In this document: positions 1-5,631 of the stretch, in pieces
Layout of the letters: the number at the start of each line of letters is the position of its first letter
How positions within the stretch are numbered: the stretch's first letter is position 1
Program-made: the position numbers and the translations under genes
Notes under the pieces: model-generated
What the model was told of the DNA's origin: nothing
Databases searched by the model: none
The model's input: the letters and a program-made list of their open reading frames with translations, nothing else
Assembly: GCA_946885925.1 (NCBI GenBank)
Contig: CAMPHP010000253.1
Location: 1 to 5,631, forward strand
Length of the DNA: 5,631 nucleotides
DNA from: an uncultured Litorilinea sp.
Lineage (GTDB): Bacteria; Chloroflexota; Anaerolineae; Caldilineales; Caldilineaceae
Direction of reading: 5' to 3'

Positions 1-1
1 A

Positions 2-613
2 CAGCGCGTTGCGCTGGCCCGCGCGCTGGCTCCAGAGCCAGATTTGATTCTGCTGGACGAGCCATTTAGTAACCTTGATGCGGGCTTGCGCGTACGCGTG
101 CGTGCAGAAGTGCGCAGCATCTTGCGCCAAGCCAACGCCACAGCAATATTCGTCACCCACGATCAAGAAGAGGCATTGAGCTTGGTTGATGTTGTAGCAG
201 TACTCATTGACGGTAAAGTCCGCCAAGTGGCCCGCCCGCAACAACTCTACCGTCAGCCAGTCGACCGAGATGTGGCGGCTTTTTTGGGTGACGCTAATTT
301 CCTAGTTGGCTCTGCCAGCGGACGGCGAGTAGAATGTGAACTTGGCACGTTGGAACTGATTACTGAGAACCACGGTATGGTTGATGTCCTCATTCGACCC
401 GAAAACGTGGCTGTCATGCCAGCTGCTGTTGATTCGCCCAATCGAGTTCGCAATATTCTTTTTTTTGGTCATGACCAGCTTGTTACGGTTCAGCTTGGTT
501 CAGGTTTACTGGTTGACGCACGACTTGGGCCAATGTATCATTTCGCAGTTGGTCAACCAGTGCAAGTGCGGGTTGAAGGTCCGGTCATGAGCTATCAGCG
601 TTTGACCCCATAG
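2..613 (+). CDS. ABC transporter ATP-binding protein, FbpC/PotA-like, 5'-truncated by window edge
   Basis: This is the C-terminal 203 residues of an importer ATPase that powers solute uptake from the cytoplasmic face of the membrane. The reading frame is open from base 2, so no start codon is visible. It begins inside the ABC signature region (QRVALARAL). Next come Walker B with the catalytic glutamate (LILLDEP, residues 15-21 of the fragment), the D-loop SNLD (23-26) and the switch histidine in FVTHDQEEA (His53). Walker A, the Q-loop and most of the LSGGQ signature lie upstream of the window. The segment AAFLGDANFL and a C-terminal TOBE-like beta domain containing LIRPENV are typical of the Fe3+/spermidine/sulfate importer group, and the LGDANFL wording most resembles FbpC (ferric iron). 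The substrate is an inference; putrescine, thiamine or another solute remains possible. An eight-T run at 459-466 lies in frame within the TOBE part. The gene ends in TAG before an inverted repeat. Confidence 0.9.
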   Translation, partial: QRVALARALAPEPDLILLDEPFSNLDAGLRVRVRAEVRSILRQANATAIFVTHDQEEALSLVDVVAVLIDGKVRQVARPQQLYRQPVDRDVAAFLGDANFLVGSASGRRVECELGTLELITENHGMVDVLIRPENVAVMPAAVDSPNRVRNILFFGHDQLVTVQLGSGLLVDARLGPMYHFAVGQPVQVRVEGPVMSYQRLTP

Positions 614-627
614 GTTGACACAGGCAA

Positions 628-667
628 AGGTGATCCAGTTGGCTAGACGCAACCAACTGGATCACCT
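628..667 (+). terminator. Perfect 15-bp inverted repeat between the ABC gene and rpiB; possible terminator
   Basis: The arm AGGTGATCCAGTTGG (628-642) is perfectly complementary to CCAACTGGATCACCT (653-667), with a 10-base loop CTAGACGCAA. The position, 14 bases after the transporter stop, suits a transcription terminator separating that gene from rpiB. However, no T-tract follows either arm (downstream is CGCCACATGG), so it is not a canonical intrinsic terminator. It could instead block 3' exonucleases, modulate readthrough or be a dispersed palindromic repeat. The stem ends 12 bases before the rpiB ribosome binding site and leaves that site unpaired. Confidence 0.5.
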
Positions 668-679
668 CGCCACATGGAC

Positions 680-685
680 AAGGAG
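680..685 (+). promoter_or_regulatory. Ribosome binding site of rpiB
   Basis: AAGGAG lies 5 bases before the ATG at 691. It is the strongest Shine-Dalgarno match in the window and fixes the rpiB start. Confidence 0.8.
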
Positions 686-690
686 AACAT

Positions 691-1152
691 ATGAAAGTTG
701 CTGTCGGTACTGATCATGCCGGACTTCCACTAAAAGCTGCGGTCATAGACGAGCTAAATCGTTTGGGCCATGAAGTAATTGACTATGGCACAAATGAACC
801 TCTGTCGGTTGACTTCCCTGATTACGCTGGTTTTGTAGGTCGTGCAATCCAAGACGGTGTTGCCGAACGTGGCATCCTGCTCTGCGGCAGTGGTGTTGGT
901 GTCTGTATTGCAGCGAACAAAATACACGGCGTGCGGGCCAGTATTGCCCATGACACCTATAGTGCCCATCAGGGTGTAGAGCATGATGGAATGAACGTGT
1001 TATGTCTTGGGGCTCGGATTATCGGTGAGGCACTTGCCCGCGAGATTGTGCAGTTCTTTATCAATGCTCGCTTTCAAGAGGAAGCCCGCTTTATCCGACG
1101 TGTAGAGAAGATAAACACAATGGAAGCCACTGGAACTGCGATTCCAAGTTAA
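691..1152 (+). CDS. rpiB: Ribose-5-phosphate isomerase B (RpiB/LacA/LacB family)
   Basis: This is a cytoplasmic sugar-phosphate isomerase that probably interconverts ribulose-5-phosphate and ribose-5-phosphate in the pentose phosphate pathway. The 153 residues match the family's usual length (about 145-160). Visible motifs are GTDHAG (6-11, Asp8/His9 for substrate binding), LLCGSGVG (63-70) with the family's catalytic Cys65, AANK (74-77), and EHDGMNVLCLGAR (97-109) with the conserved His98. The C-terminal RRVEKI also fits the family. The start is set by AAGGAG at 680-685. Compared with E. coli RpiB from memory, Phe42 replaces Tyr43, Phe134 replaces the histidine of the RH pair, and HDG replaces HND. 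Family membership is secure. Because of these changes a related isomerase specificity, such as a tetrose or galactose-6-phosphate, cannot be excluded. Position directly before zwf supports the pentose-phosphate role. It lies 30 bases upstream of zwf and is probably cotranscribed with it. Confidence 0.9.
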   Translation: MKVAVGTDHAGLPLKAAVIDELNRLGHEVIDYGTNEPLSVDFPDYAGFVGRAIQDGVAERGILLCGSGVGVCIAANKIHGVRASIAHDTYSAHQGVEHDGMNVLCLGARIIGEALAREIVQFFINARFQEEARFIRRVEKINTMEATGTAIPS

Positions 1153-1172
1153 TCCAGCAAGCAAACTGGGAC

Positions 1173-1176
1173 AAGG
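1173..1176 (+). promoter_or_regulatory. Ribosome binding site of zwf (weak)
   Basis: AAGG lies 6 bases before the ATG at 1183. It is a modest match, weaker than that of rpiB. The protein begins only about a dozen residues before the GASGDL motif, as is normal for the family, so the start is well supported. Confidence 0.5.
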
Positions 1177-1182
1177 TCCTCC

Positions 1183-2724
1183 ATGAAACGTATTGAACAA
1201 CCCGTGTTGTTGGTCGTCTTTGGTGCATCGGGCGACTTGGCTAGACGCAAATTAATCCCGGCACTCTATCACCTGGCCTACCAAAACCTCCTGCCTCCTA
1301 ACTTTACTGTCTTGGGCTTCGCACGCACGCAATACTCAGATGAGGAATTCCGCGAGCTGGCGCGCGAAGGTGTCAAAGAATATGGCTTAACCGGGATAGA
1401 CGATCACACATGGCATCGATTCTCCCAAGGTCTCTTTTACCAGGCGGGCAACTATGATGATCTAGAGAGCTTTGAGAAGCTTGCCGATCGCATTTCCAAG
1501 ATCGAAAAACAGCGCCCCACAAATGGCAACCACGTTTATTATCTAGCCACGCCGCCCTCTGTCTTTGAGCCGATCACGACGTTGCTCTATGAAGTGGGGT
1601 TGTGCCGTGCGGACATGGAAGATCAACGACGCATTGTCATTGAGAAGCCCTTTGGTCACGATCTAGAGAGTGCACGCGCCCTCAATCAGCATCTCCATAA
1701 CCTCTTTCGGGAAGACCAAATCTATCGAATTGACCATTACTTGGGCAAAGAGACAGTCCAGAATATCTTGGTCTTCCGCTTTGGTAATGGCATCTTTGAA
1801 CCGATTTGGAACCGGACCTATATTGATCATGTTCAGATTACGGTAGCCGAGGCGTTAGGCATTGAGGATCGTGGTGGCTATTATGATAAGTCTGGCGCTA
1901 TCCGCGACATGGTCCAGAACCACATGCTGCAACTCCTGGCACTCACAGCGATGGAGCCGCCCTATGCCTTTGAAGCCGAGGCGGTACGTGACCAGAAAGT
2001 CAATGTCTTGCGCGCACTTCGTCCAATCGACCCCGAAAAAGTTGACGAGCAAGTTGTTCGGGCACAATATAGCTCTGGTGTGAGTAATGGCAGAGAGATA
2101 CAGGGTTACCTACACGAAAAAGGCGTCCCATCCAGCTCTATCACCGAGACCCATGTTGCCCTCAAGCTGGAGGTGGACAACTGGCGATGGAAGGGAATCC
2201 CCTTCTATCTGCGTACAGGCAAGGCAATGGCGACAAAGCTGACTGAAATCAACATTATCTTCCGTCGTCCTCCATTGATGCTCTTTGAAGAGATCGGCAA
2301 CAAGGTACCACACAGCAACGTCCTTACGCTGCGCATCCAGCCAGACGAAGGAATTCGCCTATCCTTTGATGCCAAGCGCCCTGGGCCAACCGTGCTCATG
2401 GAACGGGTAGCGATGGACTTCTCCTATAGGGAGAAATTCGGCACCCAACCATCCGCCGATGCCTACGAACGCCTCTTATTAGATGTAATTTTGGGGGATA
2501 CGACACTCTTCATCCGGCGTGATGAGGTAGAGTTGGCTTGGGATCGTATCACCCGCATCCTTGAAGGATGGCAGATGCAAGAGAATGAAGCCAAAGAACA
2601 GGGTAAGGTGCTTAAACTGCCAAAATATGCTGCTGGCACCTGGGGTCCCAAAGAGGCAGATGAGCTACTTGCAAAAGACGGTCGCTACTGGCGCAACCCA
2701 GCCTCTGTGCGGGTTGCGCGCTAG
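1183..2724 (+). CDS. zwf: Glucose-6-phosphate 1-dehydrogenase
   Basis: This cytoplasmic enzyme oxidises glucose-6-phosphate to 6-phosphogluconolactone with reduction of NAD(P)+, the entry step of the oxidative pentose phosphate pathway. The 513 residues are full length for the family. The N-terminal Rossmann domain carries [11 protein letters not shown] (14-24), and FARTQ with Arg48 at the place that often contacts the 2'-phosphate of NADP. EKPFG (154-158) follows. The substrate signature RIDHYLGKE (182-190) holds Asp184, His185 and Lys189. [10 protein letters not shown] (241-250) holds His247, which aligns with the general base (His240 in the Leuconostoc enzyme). [11 protein letters not shown] (337-347) supplies a further substrate lysine. 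All expected catalytic residues are present, so the enzyme should be active. NADP preference is inferred from Arg48 only. No opcA, gnd or lactonase gene is in view. The preceding rpiB and following glgP place it between glycogen breakdown and pentose interconversion. Confidence 0.97.
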   Translation: MKRIEQPVLLVVFGASGDLARRKLIPALYHLAYQNLLPPNFTVLGFARTQYSDEEFRELAREGVKEYGLTGIDDHTWHRFSQGLFYQAGNYDDLESFEKLADRISKIEKQRPTNGNHVYYLATPPSVFEPITTLLYEVGLCRADMEDQRRIVIEKPFGHDLESARALNQHLHNLFREDQIYRIDHYLGKETVQNILVFRFGNGIFEPIWNRTYIDHVQITVAEALGIEDRGGYYDKSGAIRDMVQNHMLQLLALTAMEPPYAFEAEAVRDQKVNVLRALRPIDPEKVDEQVVRAQYSSGVSNGREIQGYLHEKGVPSSSITETHVALKLEVDNWRWKGIPFYLRTGKAMATKLTEINIIFRRPPLMLFEEIGNKVPHSNVLTLRIQPDEGIRLSFDAKRPGPTVLMERVAMDFSYREKFGTQPSADAYERLLLDVILGDTTLFIRRDEVELAWDRITRILEGWQMQENEAKEQGKVLKLPKYAAGTWGPKEADELLAKDGRYWRNPASVRVAR

Positions 2725-2800
2725 ACCCCATTGAGTAGTGATACTCATAAAGTCTCGTAATACCCGTAAGAATAGGGTGTAGTCGAAAAGGAATTCATGC
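2725..2800 (+). other. zwf-glgP intergenic spacer with two weak hairpins
   Basis: TGAGTA (2732-2737) pairs with TACTCA (2742-2747) around a GTGA loop, which would be a stable GNRA tetraloop in RNA. A second weak stem pairs ATACCC (2760-2765) with GGGTGT (2775-2780), including one G-U pair. Neither is followed by a T-run, so they are not convincing terminators. No well-spaced sigma-70 -35/-10 pair is seen. Readthrough from zwf into glgP is plausible, but at 76 bases this is the largest gap between rpiB and the right edge, and a separate promoter or mRNA processing point could sit here. Confidence 0.3.
2786..2792 (+). promoter_or_regulatory. Ribosome binding site of glgP
   Basis: AAAAGGA ends 8 bases before the ATG at 2801. 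A second ATG at 2797 overlaps it in another frame but leads to a stop after 14 codons (2839-2841). Spacing and the encoded family N-terminus both favour 2801. Confidence 0.65.
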
Positions 2801-5353
2801 ATGAATCTAGGCAAGATCACAGTTCGCCCCCGGTTACCTAGCGCGATTCAGCGCCTTGAAGAACTAGCCTATAATCTCTGGTGGAGTTGGAATACGGAAG
2901 CCCAACTCCTATACGGCAGCTTGGATCAAACGCTATGGGAAGAAGTTAACCATAACCCGATTAAATTGCTCCACAGAGTTGAACAAACCGCGCTAGACAG
3001 GGCGGCAAGTGATCCCGGGTTTCTTGCCGCTTACAACGCAGTACTAGCGGCCTTCGATCACTACATGGATCCTAGCACGCCAACATGGTATGGTACCCAT
3101 CATGGGGATAAGAAGGATCAGACCATAGCCTATTTCAGTGCCGAGTTCGGTCTACACGAAGCTCTACCTATCTACAGTGGAGGTCTTGGTGTATTAAGCG
3201 GGGATCATTGTAAGGCTGTTAGCGATTTGGGACTGCCTTTCATTGGCATAGGTTTCCTCTATCCACAAGGATACTTCACTCAACGCATTGACGCTGAAGG
3301 GCACCAACTAGCCGAGTACGAAAAGATCGACTTTGCTGAAGTCCCAGCGCAACCAGCCCTAGATCAACAAGGGCACGAACTCCTGATCAGTGTGGATCTG
3401 CCAGGCCGCACGGTCTATGCCAAGATCTGGCGCATCCAGGTCGGGCGCACCCCCATTTACCTAATGGACACCGATGTACCGCGCAATGTGCCGCAGGACA
3501 GAGAACTCAGCGCACGGCTTTATGGTGGTGACCGAGAGATGCGCATCAGCCAGGAAATCGTATTAGGCATCGGTGGTGTACGCGCTGTATTTGCCTTGGG
3601 CTACAACCCTGCTGTATGGCACATGAATGAGGGACATAGCGCTTTTTTAGGCTTGGAACGGGTGCGCCACAAGGTTCAAGAATCGGGACTCACCTTTGAT
3701 GAAGCAGTAGAAGCGGTACGCTCAAACACGCTTTTCACGACCCACACGCCAGTTCCTGCAGGCAATGATTCCTTTGCCTTCGAGTTGATAGATAAGTTCT
3801 TTTGGCAATATTGGGGGCAGTTAGGAATAGACCGCGAGCGCTTTATTGAATTTGCCCGCCAGGAATTGCCCTGGGGACCCCAATACAGCATGACCGTTTT
3901 GGCTCTGCGGTTGAGCGGCTTTGCCAACGGTGTGAGTCAGTTGCATGGGCAAGTCAGCCGGAACATGTGGCATTTCCTATGGCCCGAGGCACTTACCGCA
4001 GAGGTTCCAATCGGGTCGATCACCAATGGCGTCCACACGCAGACATGGCTGGCACACGAACTAAAAGAACTCTATTCACGCTCCCTACCTGCGAGTTGGC
4101 CGGAGCATGTAGAAGAACCAAAGACCTGGGAGGGCATCGAGCATATCCCCGATAGTGAATTGTGGTCGGTCCACCAGGGACTAAAGGAAAAGATGGTTAA
4201 ATTTGTGCGACGCCGGATTCGCCAGCAATATATACGCCACGGCGAAAGCACCCAACGCGTTGCCAGAGCTGACCAGGTTCTTATTCCGGATGCCTTGACA
4301 ATCGGCTTTGCACGTCGCTTTGCCACCTATAAGCGCGCAACTCTTATTTTTCATGATGAAGAGCGCATCAAGCGCATTCTGAATGACCCAGAGCACCCTG
4401 TCCAGATCATCTTTAGTGGCAAAGCCCATCCTGACGATGAACCAGGCAAGGCATTGATCAAGAAAGTATATGAGATCAGCCAGCGACCAGAGTTTGCGGG
4501 AAAGATTATCTTCTTGGAAAACTACGATATGAACATTGCACGCCAACTGATCTCCGGCGTGGATGTATGGCTTAACACACCTCGCCGCCCACGTGAGGCA
4601 AGTGGAACTAGCGGCCAAAAGGCTGCGCTCAGTGGTCTTCCAAACTTTAGCGTTTTAGATGGCTGGTGGGCAGAGGGCTACGACGGCACCAATGGCTGGG
4701 CCATTGGCGACGAGCGCGAATACAAAGACACAGCTACCCAGGATGAGGCCGACGCCTATAGTCTCTATACCACACTTGAAGACGAAATCATCCCCGCGTT
4801 TTACACACGCGACCCTGTTACCGACATTCCTTCGAGGTGGGTACGGATCATGAAAAACTCAATTCGCTCCTGTGCCCCTCGCTTTAGCATGCGCCGCATG
4901 GTAATTGAGTATATCGAAAAATACTATCTGCCCGCTGCTGATCAAGGCGAACTCTATAAGGCTGACGGCTGGGCGCTAGCCAAGCAGATGGTAAAATGGC
5001 GAGCCAATATACGCAATCATTGGCATAATGTCCGTGCAGAAATGGCCCCACTGCCTACCCAGATTGCCACCGTGGGAGACCCAATGCCGCTTCAAACAAA
5101 GGTCTGGCTTGATGGCATCCCCACTTCGGATGTTGTCGTACAACTCGTTGCAGGCCCCCAAGGAGCCGATGGACAGATCACCAACCCTCTCATCCTAACG
5201 ATGAATCAGGTCGGCCAAGAAGGCAACGCGCACATCTATTCAATTGCCTTCACACCAGAGCGCAGCGGACAAATCGTCGTGGGGTCTCGGGTTCTCCCAC
5301 ATCGCGAGCATCAGATTCACCCCATAGAGCCAGGACTAATTCGCTGGGCGTAA
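2801..5353 (+). CDS. glgP: Alpha-glucan (glycogen/maltodextrin) phosphorylase, GT35, short-type with DUF3417-like N-terminus
   Basis: This PLP-dependent enzyme cleaves terminal alpha-1,4-glucose units of glycogen or maltodextrin with phosphate, releasing glucose-1-phosphate in the cytoplasm. The 850 residues begin with a DUF3417-like region (about 1-110, with [10 protein letters not shown] at 22-31). The phosphorylase core then opens with [10 protein letters not shown] (111-120) and [12 protein letters not shown] (125-136). His315 in FTTHTP aligns with the substrate-contacting histidine of muscle phosphorylase. [11 protein letters not shown] (503-513) holds Arg506 and Lys511, equivalents of the phosphate-site residues. 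Lys607 in [12 protein letters not shown] is the PLP-linked lysine. This pattern matches the TIGR02094-type subfamily rather than the E. coli GlgP/MalP type, and no animal-type phosphorylation or AMP site is expected. Residues about 750-850 form a predicted beta-rich tail ending in LIRWA, as often seen in this subfamily. Ser611 stands where asparagine is usual after the PLP lysine. Glycogen versus maltodextrin preference cannot be read from the sequence. Confidence 0.95.
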   Translation: MNLGKITVRPRLPSAIQRLEELAYNLWWSWNTEAQLLYGSLDQTLWEEVNHNPIKLLHRVEQTALDRAASDPGFLAAYNAVLAAFDHYMDPSTPTWYGTHHGDKKDQTIAYFSAEFGLHEALPIYSGGLGVLSGDHCKAVSDLGLPFIGIGFLYPQGYFTQRIDAEGHQLAEYEKIDFAEVPAQPALDQQGHELLISVDLPGRTVYAKIWRIQVGRTPIYLMDTDVPRNVPQDRELSARLYGGDREMRISQEIVLGIGGVRAVFALGYNPAVWHMNEGHSAFLGLERVRHKVQESGLTFDEAVEAVRSNTLFTTHTPVPAGNDSFAFELIDKFFWQYWGQLGIDRERFIEFARQELPWGPQYSMTVLALRLSGFANGVSQLHGQVSRNMWHFLWPEALTAEVPIGSITNGVHTQTWLAHELKELYSRSLPASWPEHVEEPKTWEGIEHIPDSELWSVHQGLKEKMVKFVRRRIRQQYIRHGESTQRVARADQVLIPDALTIGFARRFATYKRATLIFHDEERIKRILNDPEHPVQIIFSGKAHPDDEPGKALIKKVYEISQRPEFAGKIIFLENYDMNIARQLISGVDVWLNTPRRPREASGTSGQKAALSGLPNFSVLDGWWAEGYDGTNGWAIGDEREYKDTATQDEADAYSLYTTLEDEIIPAFYTRDPVTDIPSRWVRIMKNSIRSCAPRFSMRRMVIEYIEKYYLPAADQGELYKADGWALAKQMVKWRANIRNHWHNVRAEMAPLPTQIATVGDPMPLQTKVWLDGIPTSDVVVQLVAGPQGADGQITNPLILTMNQVGQEGNAHIYSIAFTPERSGQIVVGSRVLPHREHQIHPIEPGLIRWA

Positions 5354-5358
5354 GAGCA

Positions 5359-5631
5359 ATGGCTATAACTGGTGCATTAGACGGTATTATCGTAGTTGAT
5401 CTATCGCGTGTGCTAGCTGGTCCCTATGCTACTATGCTCTTGGGTGACTTAGGCGCACGCGTGATCAAAATTGAACAACCAGGCCGAGGGGATGATACCC
5501 GCCATTGGGGACCGCCCTTCACCCCCAATGGCGAAAGTGCCTACTTTCTTTGTGCGAACCGCAATAAGGAGAGTGTTACGCTCAACCTAAAGGATGCCAA
5601 GGGTCACGCCATCGCCCGCGATCTGATAGCT
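5359..5631 (+). CDS. CaiB/BaiF family (class III) CoA-transferase, 3'-truncated by window edge
   Basis: The first 91 residues of a class III CoA-transferase are present; the frame stays open to the last base. These enzymes move CoA between carboxylic acids in the cytoplasm through a covalent aspartyl intermediate. The N-terminus shows the family pattern: [13 protein letters not shown] (about 12-24), [14 protein letters not shown] (26-39), the glycine-rich PGRGDD (41-46), then [12 protein letters not shown]. The catalytic aspartate, expected near residue 170, lies beyond the window, so activity and substrate cannot be judged. Formyl-CoA, succinyl-CoA, crotonobetaine and mesaconyl-CoA transferases share this start. 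The ATG is 5 bases after the glgP stop, with only a weak GAG-like ribosome site, suggesting translational coupling to glgP. The functional link to glycogen breakdown is unclear. The start is favoured because the family motif begins within about ten residues of it. Confidence 0.88.
   Translation, partial: MAITGALDGIIVVDLSRVLAGPYATMLLGDLGARVIKIEQPGRGDDTRHWGPPFTPNGESAYFLCANRNKESVTLNLKDAKGHAIARDLIA

Noticed and set aside
381..590. Hydrophobic 69-residue frame overlapping the ABC gene, considered as a frameshift product through the T8 run
   Set aside because: The main frame gives a sensible TOBE domain up to its own stop, so no frameshift is needed.
615..620. Perfect TTGACA -35 box just after the ABC stop codon, as a promoter for rpiB
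   Set aside because: No -10 resembling TATAAT lies 16-18 bases downstream (GTTGGC sits there), and the region is occupied by the inverted repeat.
674..694. Six-codon minigene (ATG at 674) whose TGA overlaps the rpiB ATG
   Set aside because: It has no ribosome site of its own, and its codons contain the rpiB Shine-Dalgarno, so it is most simply a chance reading of that site.
1459..1670. Repeated GATCTAGAGAG at about 1459 and 1660 in zwf
   Set aside because: Both copies encode Asp-Leu-Glu-Ser with the same codons, so coding identity explains the repeat.
2731..2763. TTGAGT / TAATAC as a glgP promoter
   Set aside because: The 21-base spacing is too long and both boxes are imperfect.
2797..2841. 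Alternative ATG at 2797 giving a 14-codon leader peptide overlapping the glgP start
   Set aside because: Its spacing to AAAAGGA is short, the peptide has no regulatory codon pattern, and the 2801 frame encodes the family N-terminus.
4181..4618. 145-residue antisense reading frame inside glgP
   Set aside because: It lies opposite highly conserved phosphorylase coding sequence, including the PLP-site region, and its translation shows no family pattern, so it is a shadow frame.

Overview
This is an ordinary chromosomal segment of central carbon metabolism. All five genes lie on the + strand and are tightly packed, in the order: ABC transporter ATPase (3' part only), rpiB, zwf, glgP, and a CaiB/BaiF-type CoA-transferase (5' part only). 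Codons are of mixed, moderate GC. CTAG is not avoided (about 18 copies in 5.6 kb), which argues against enteric proteobacteria. The short-type alpha-glucan phosphorylase with an N-terminal DUF3417-like region, and an RpiB carrying an EHDGMNVL motif, would fit a Chloroflexota-like or other non-proteobacterial bacterium. This placement is an inference from remembered family patterns and is of low confidence.

Layout. Bases 2-613 encode the C-terminal 203 residues of an FbpC/PotA-type transporter ATPase. The 77-base gap after it holds a perfect 15-bp inverted repeat (628-667) and a strong ribosome binding site for rpiB (691-1152). A 30-base gap leads to zwf (1183-2724). A 76-base gap with two weak hairpins leads to glgP (2801-5353). 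Only 5 bases separate glgP from the CoA-transferase gene (5359 to the window edge).

How the genes fit together. GlgP releases glucose-1-phosphate from storage glucan. After conversion to glucose-6-phosphate by a phosphoglucomutase not seen here, Zwf oxidises it to 6-phosphogluconolactone with reduction of NAD(P)+. RpiB interconverts ribulose-5-phosphate and ribose-5-phosphate further down the same pathway. rpiB-zwf-glgP therefore reads as a glycogen-to-pentose-phosphate unit supplying NADPH and pentoses. The phosphogluconolactonase, gnd and phosphoglucomutase genes are not in the window. The flanking transporter and CoA-transferase have no obvious link to this pathway.

I found no mobile element, CRISPR array, RNA gene or clearly novel system. 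The most unusual item is the inverted repeat before rpiB: one arm matches, over 12 bases, the conserved 3' end of 16S rRNA, and its loop recurs inside zwf. RpiB also shows several substitutions at usually conserved active-site positions.
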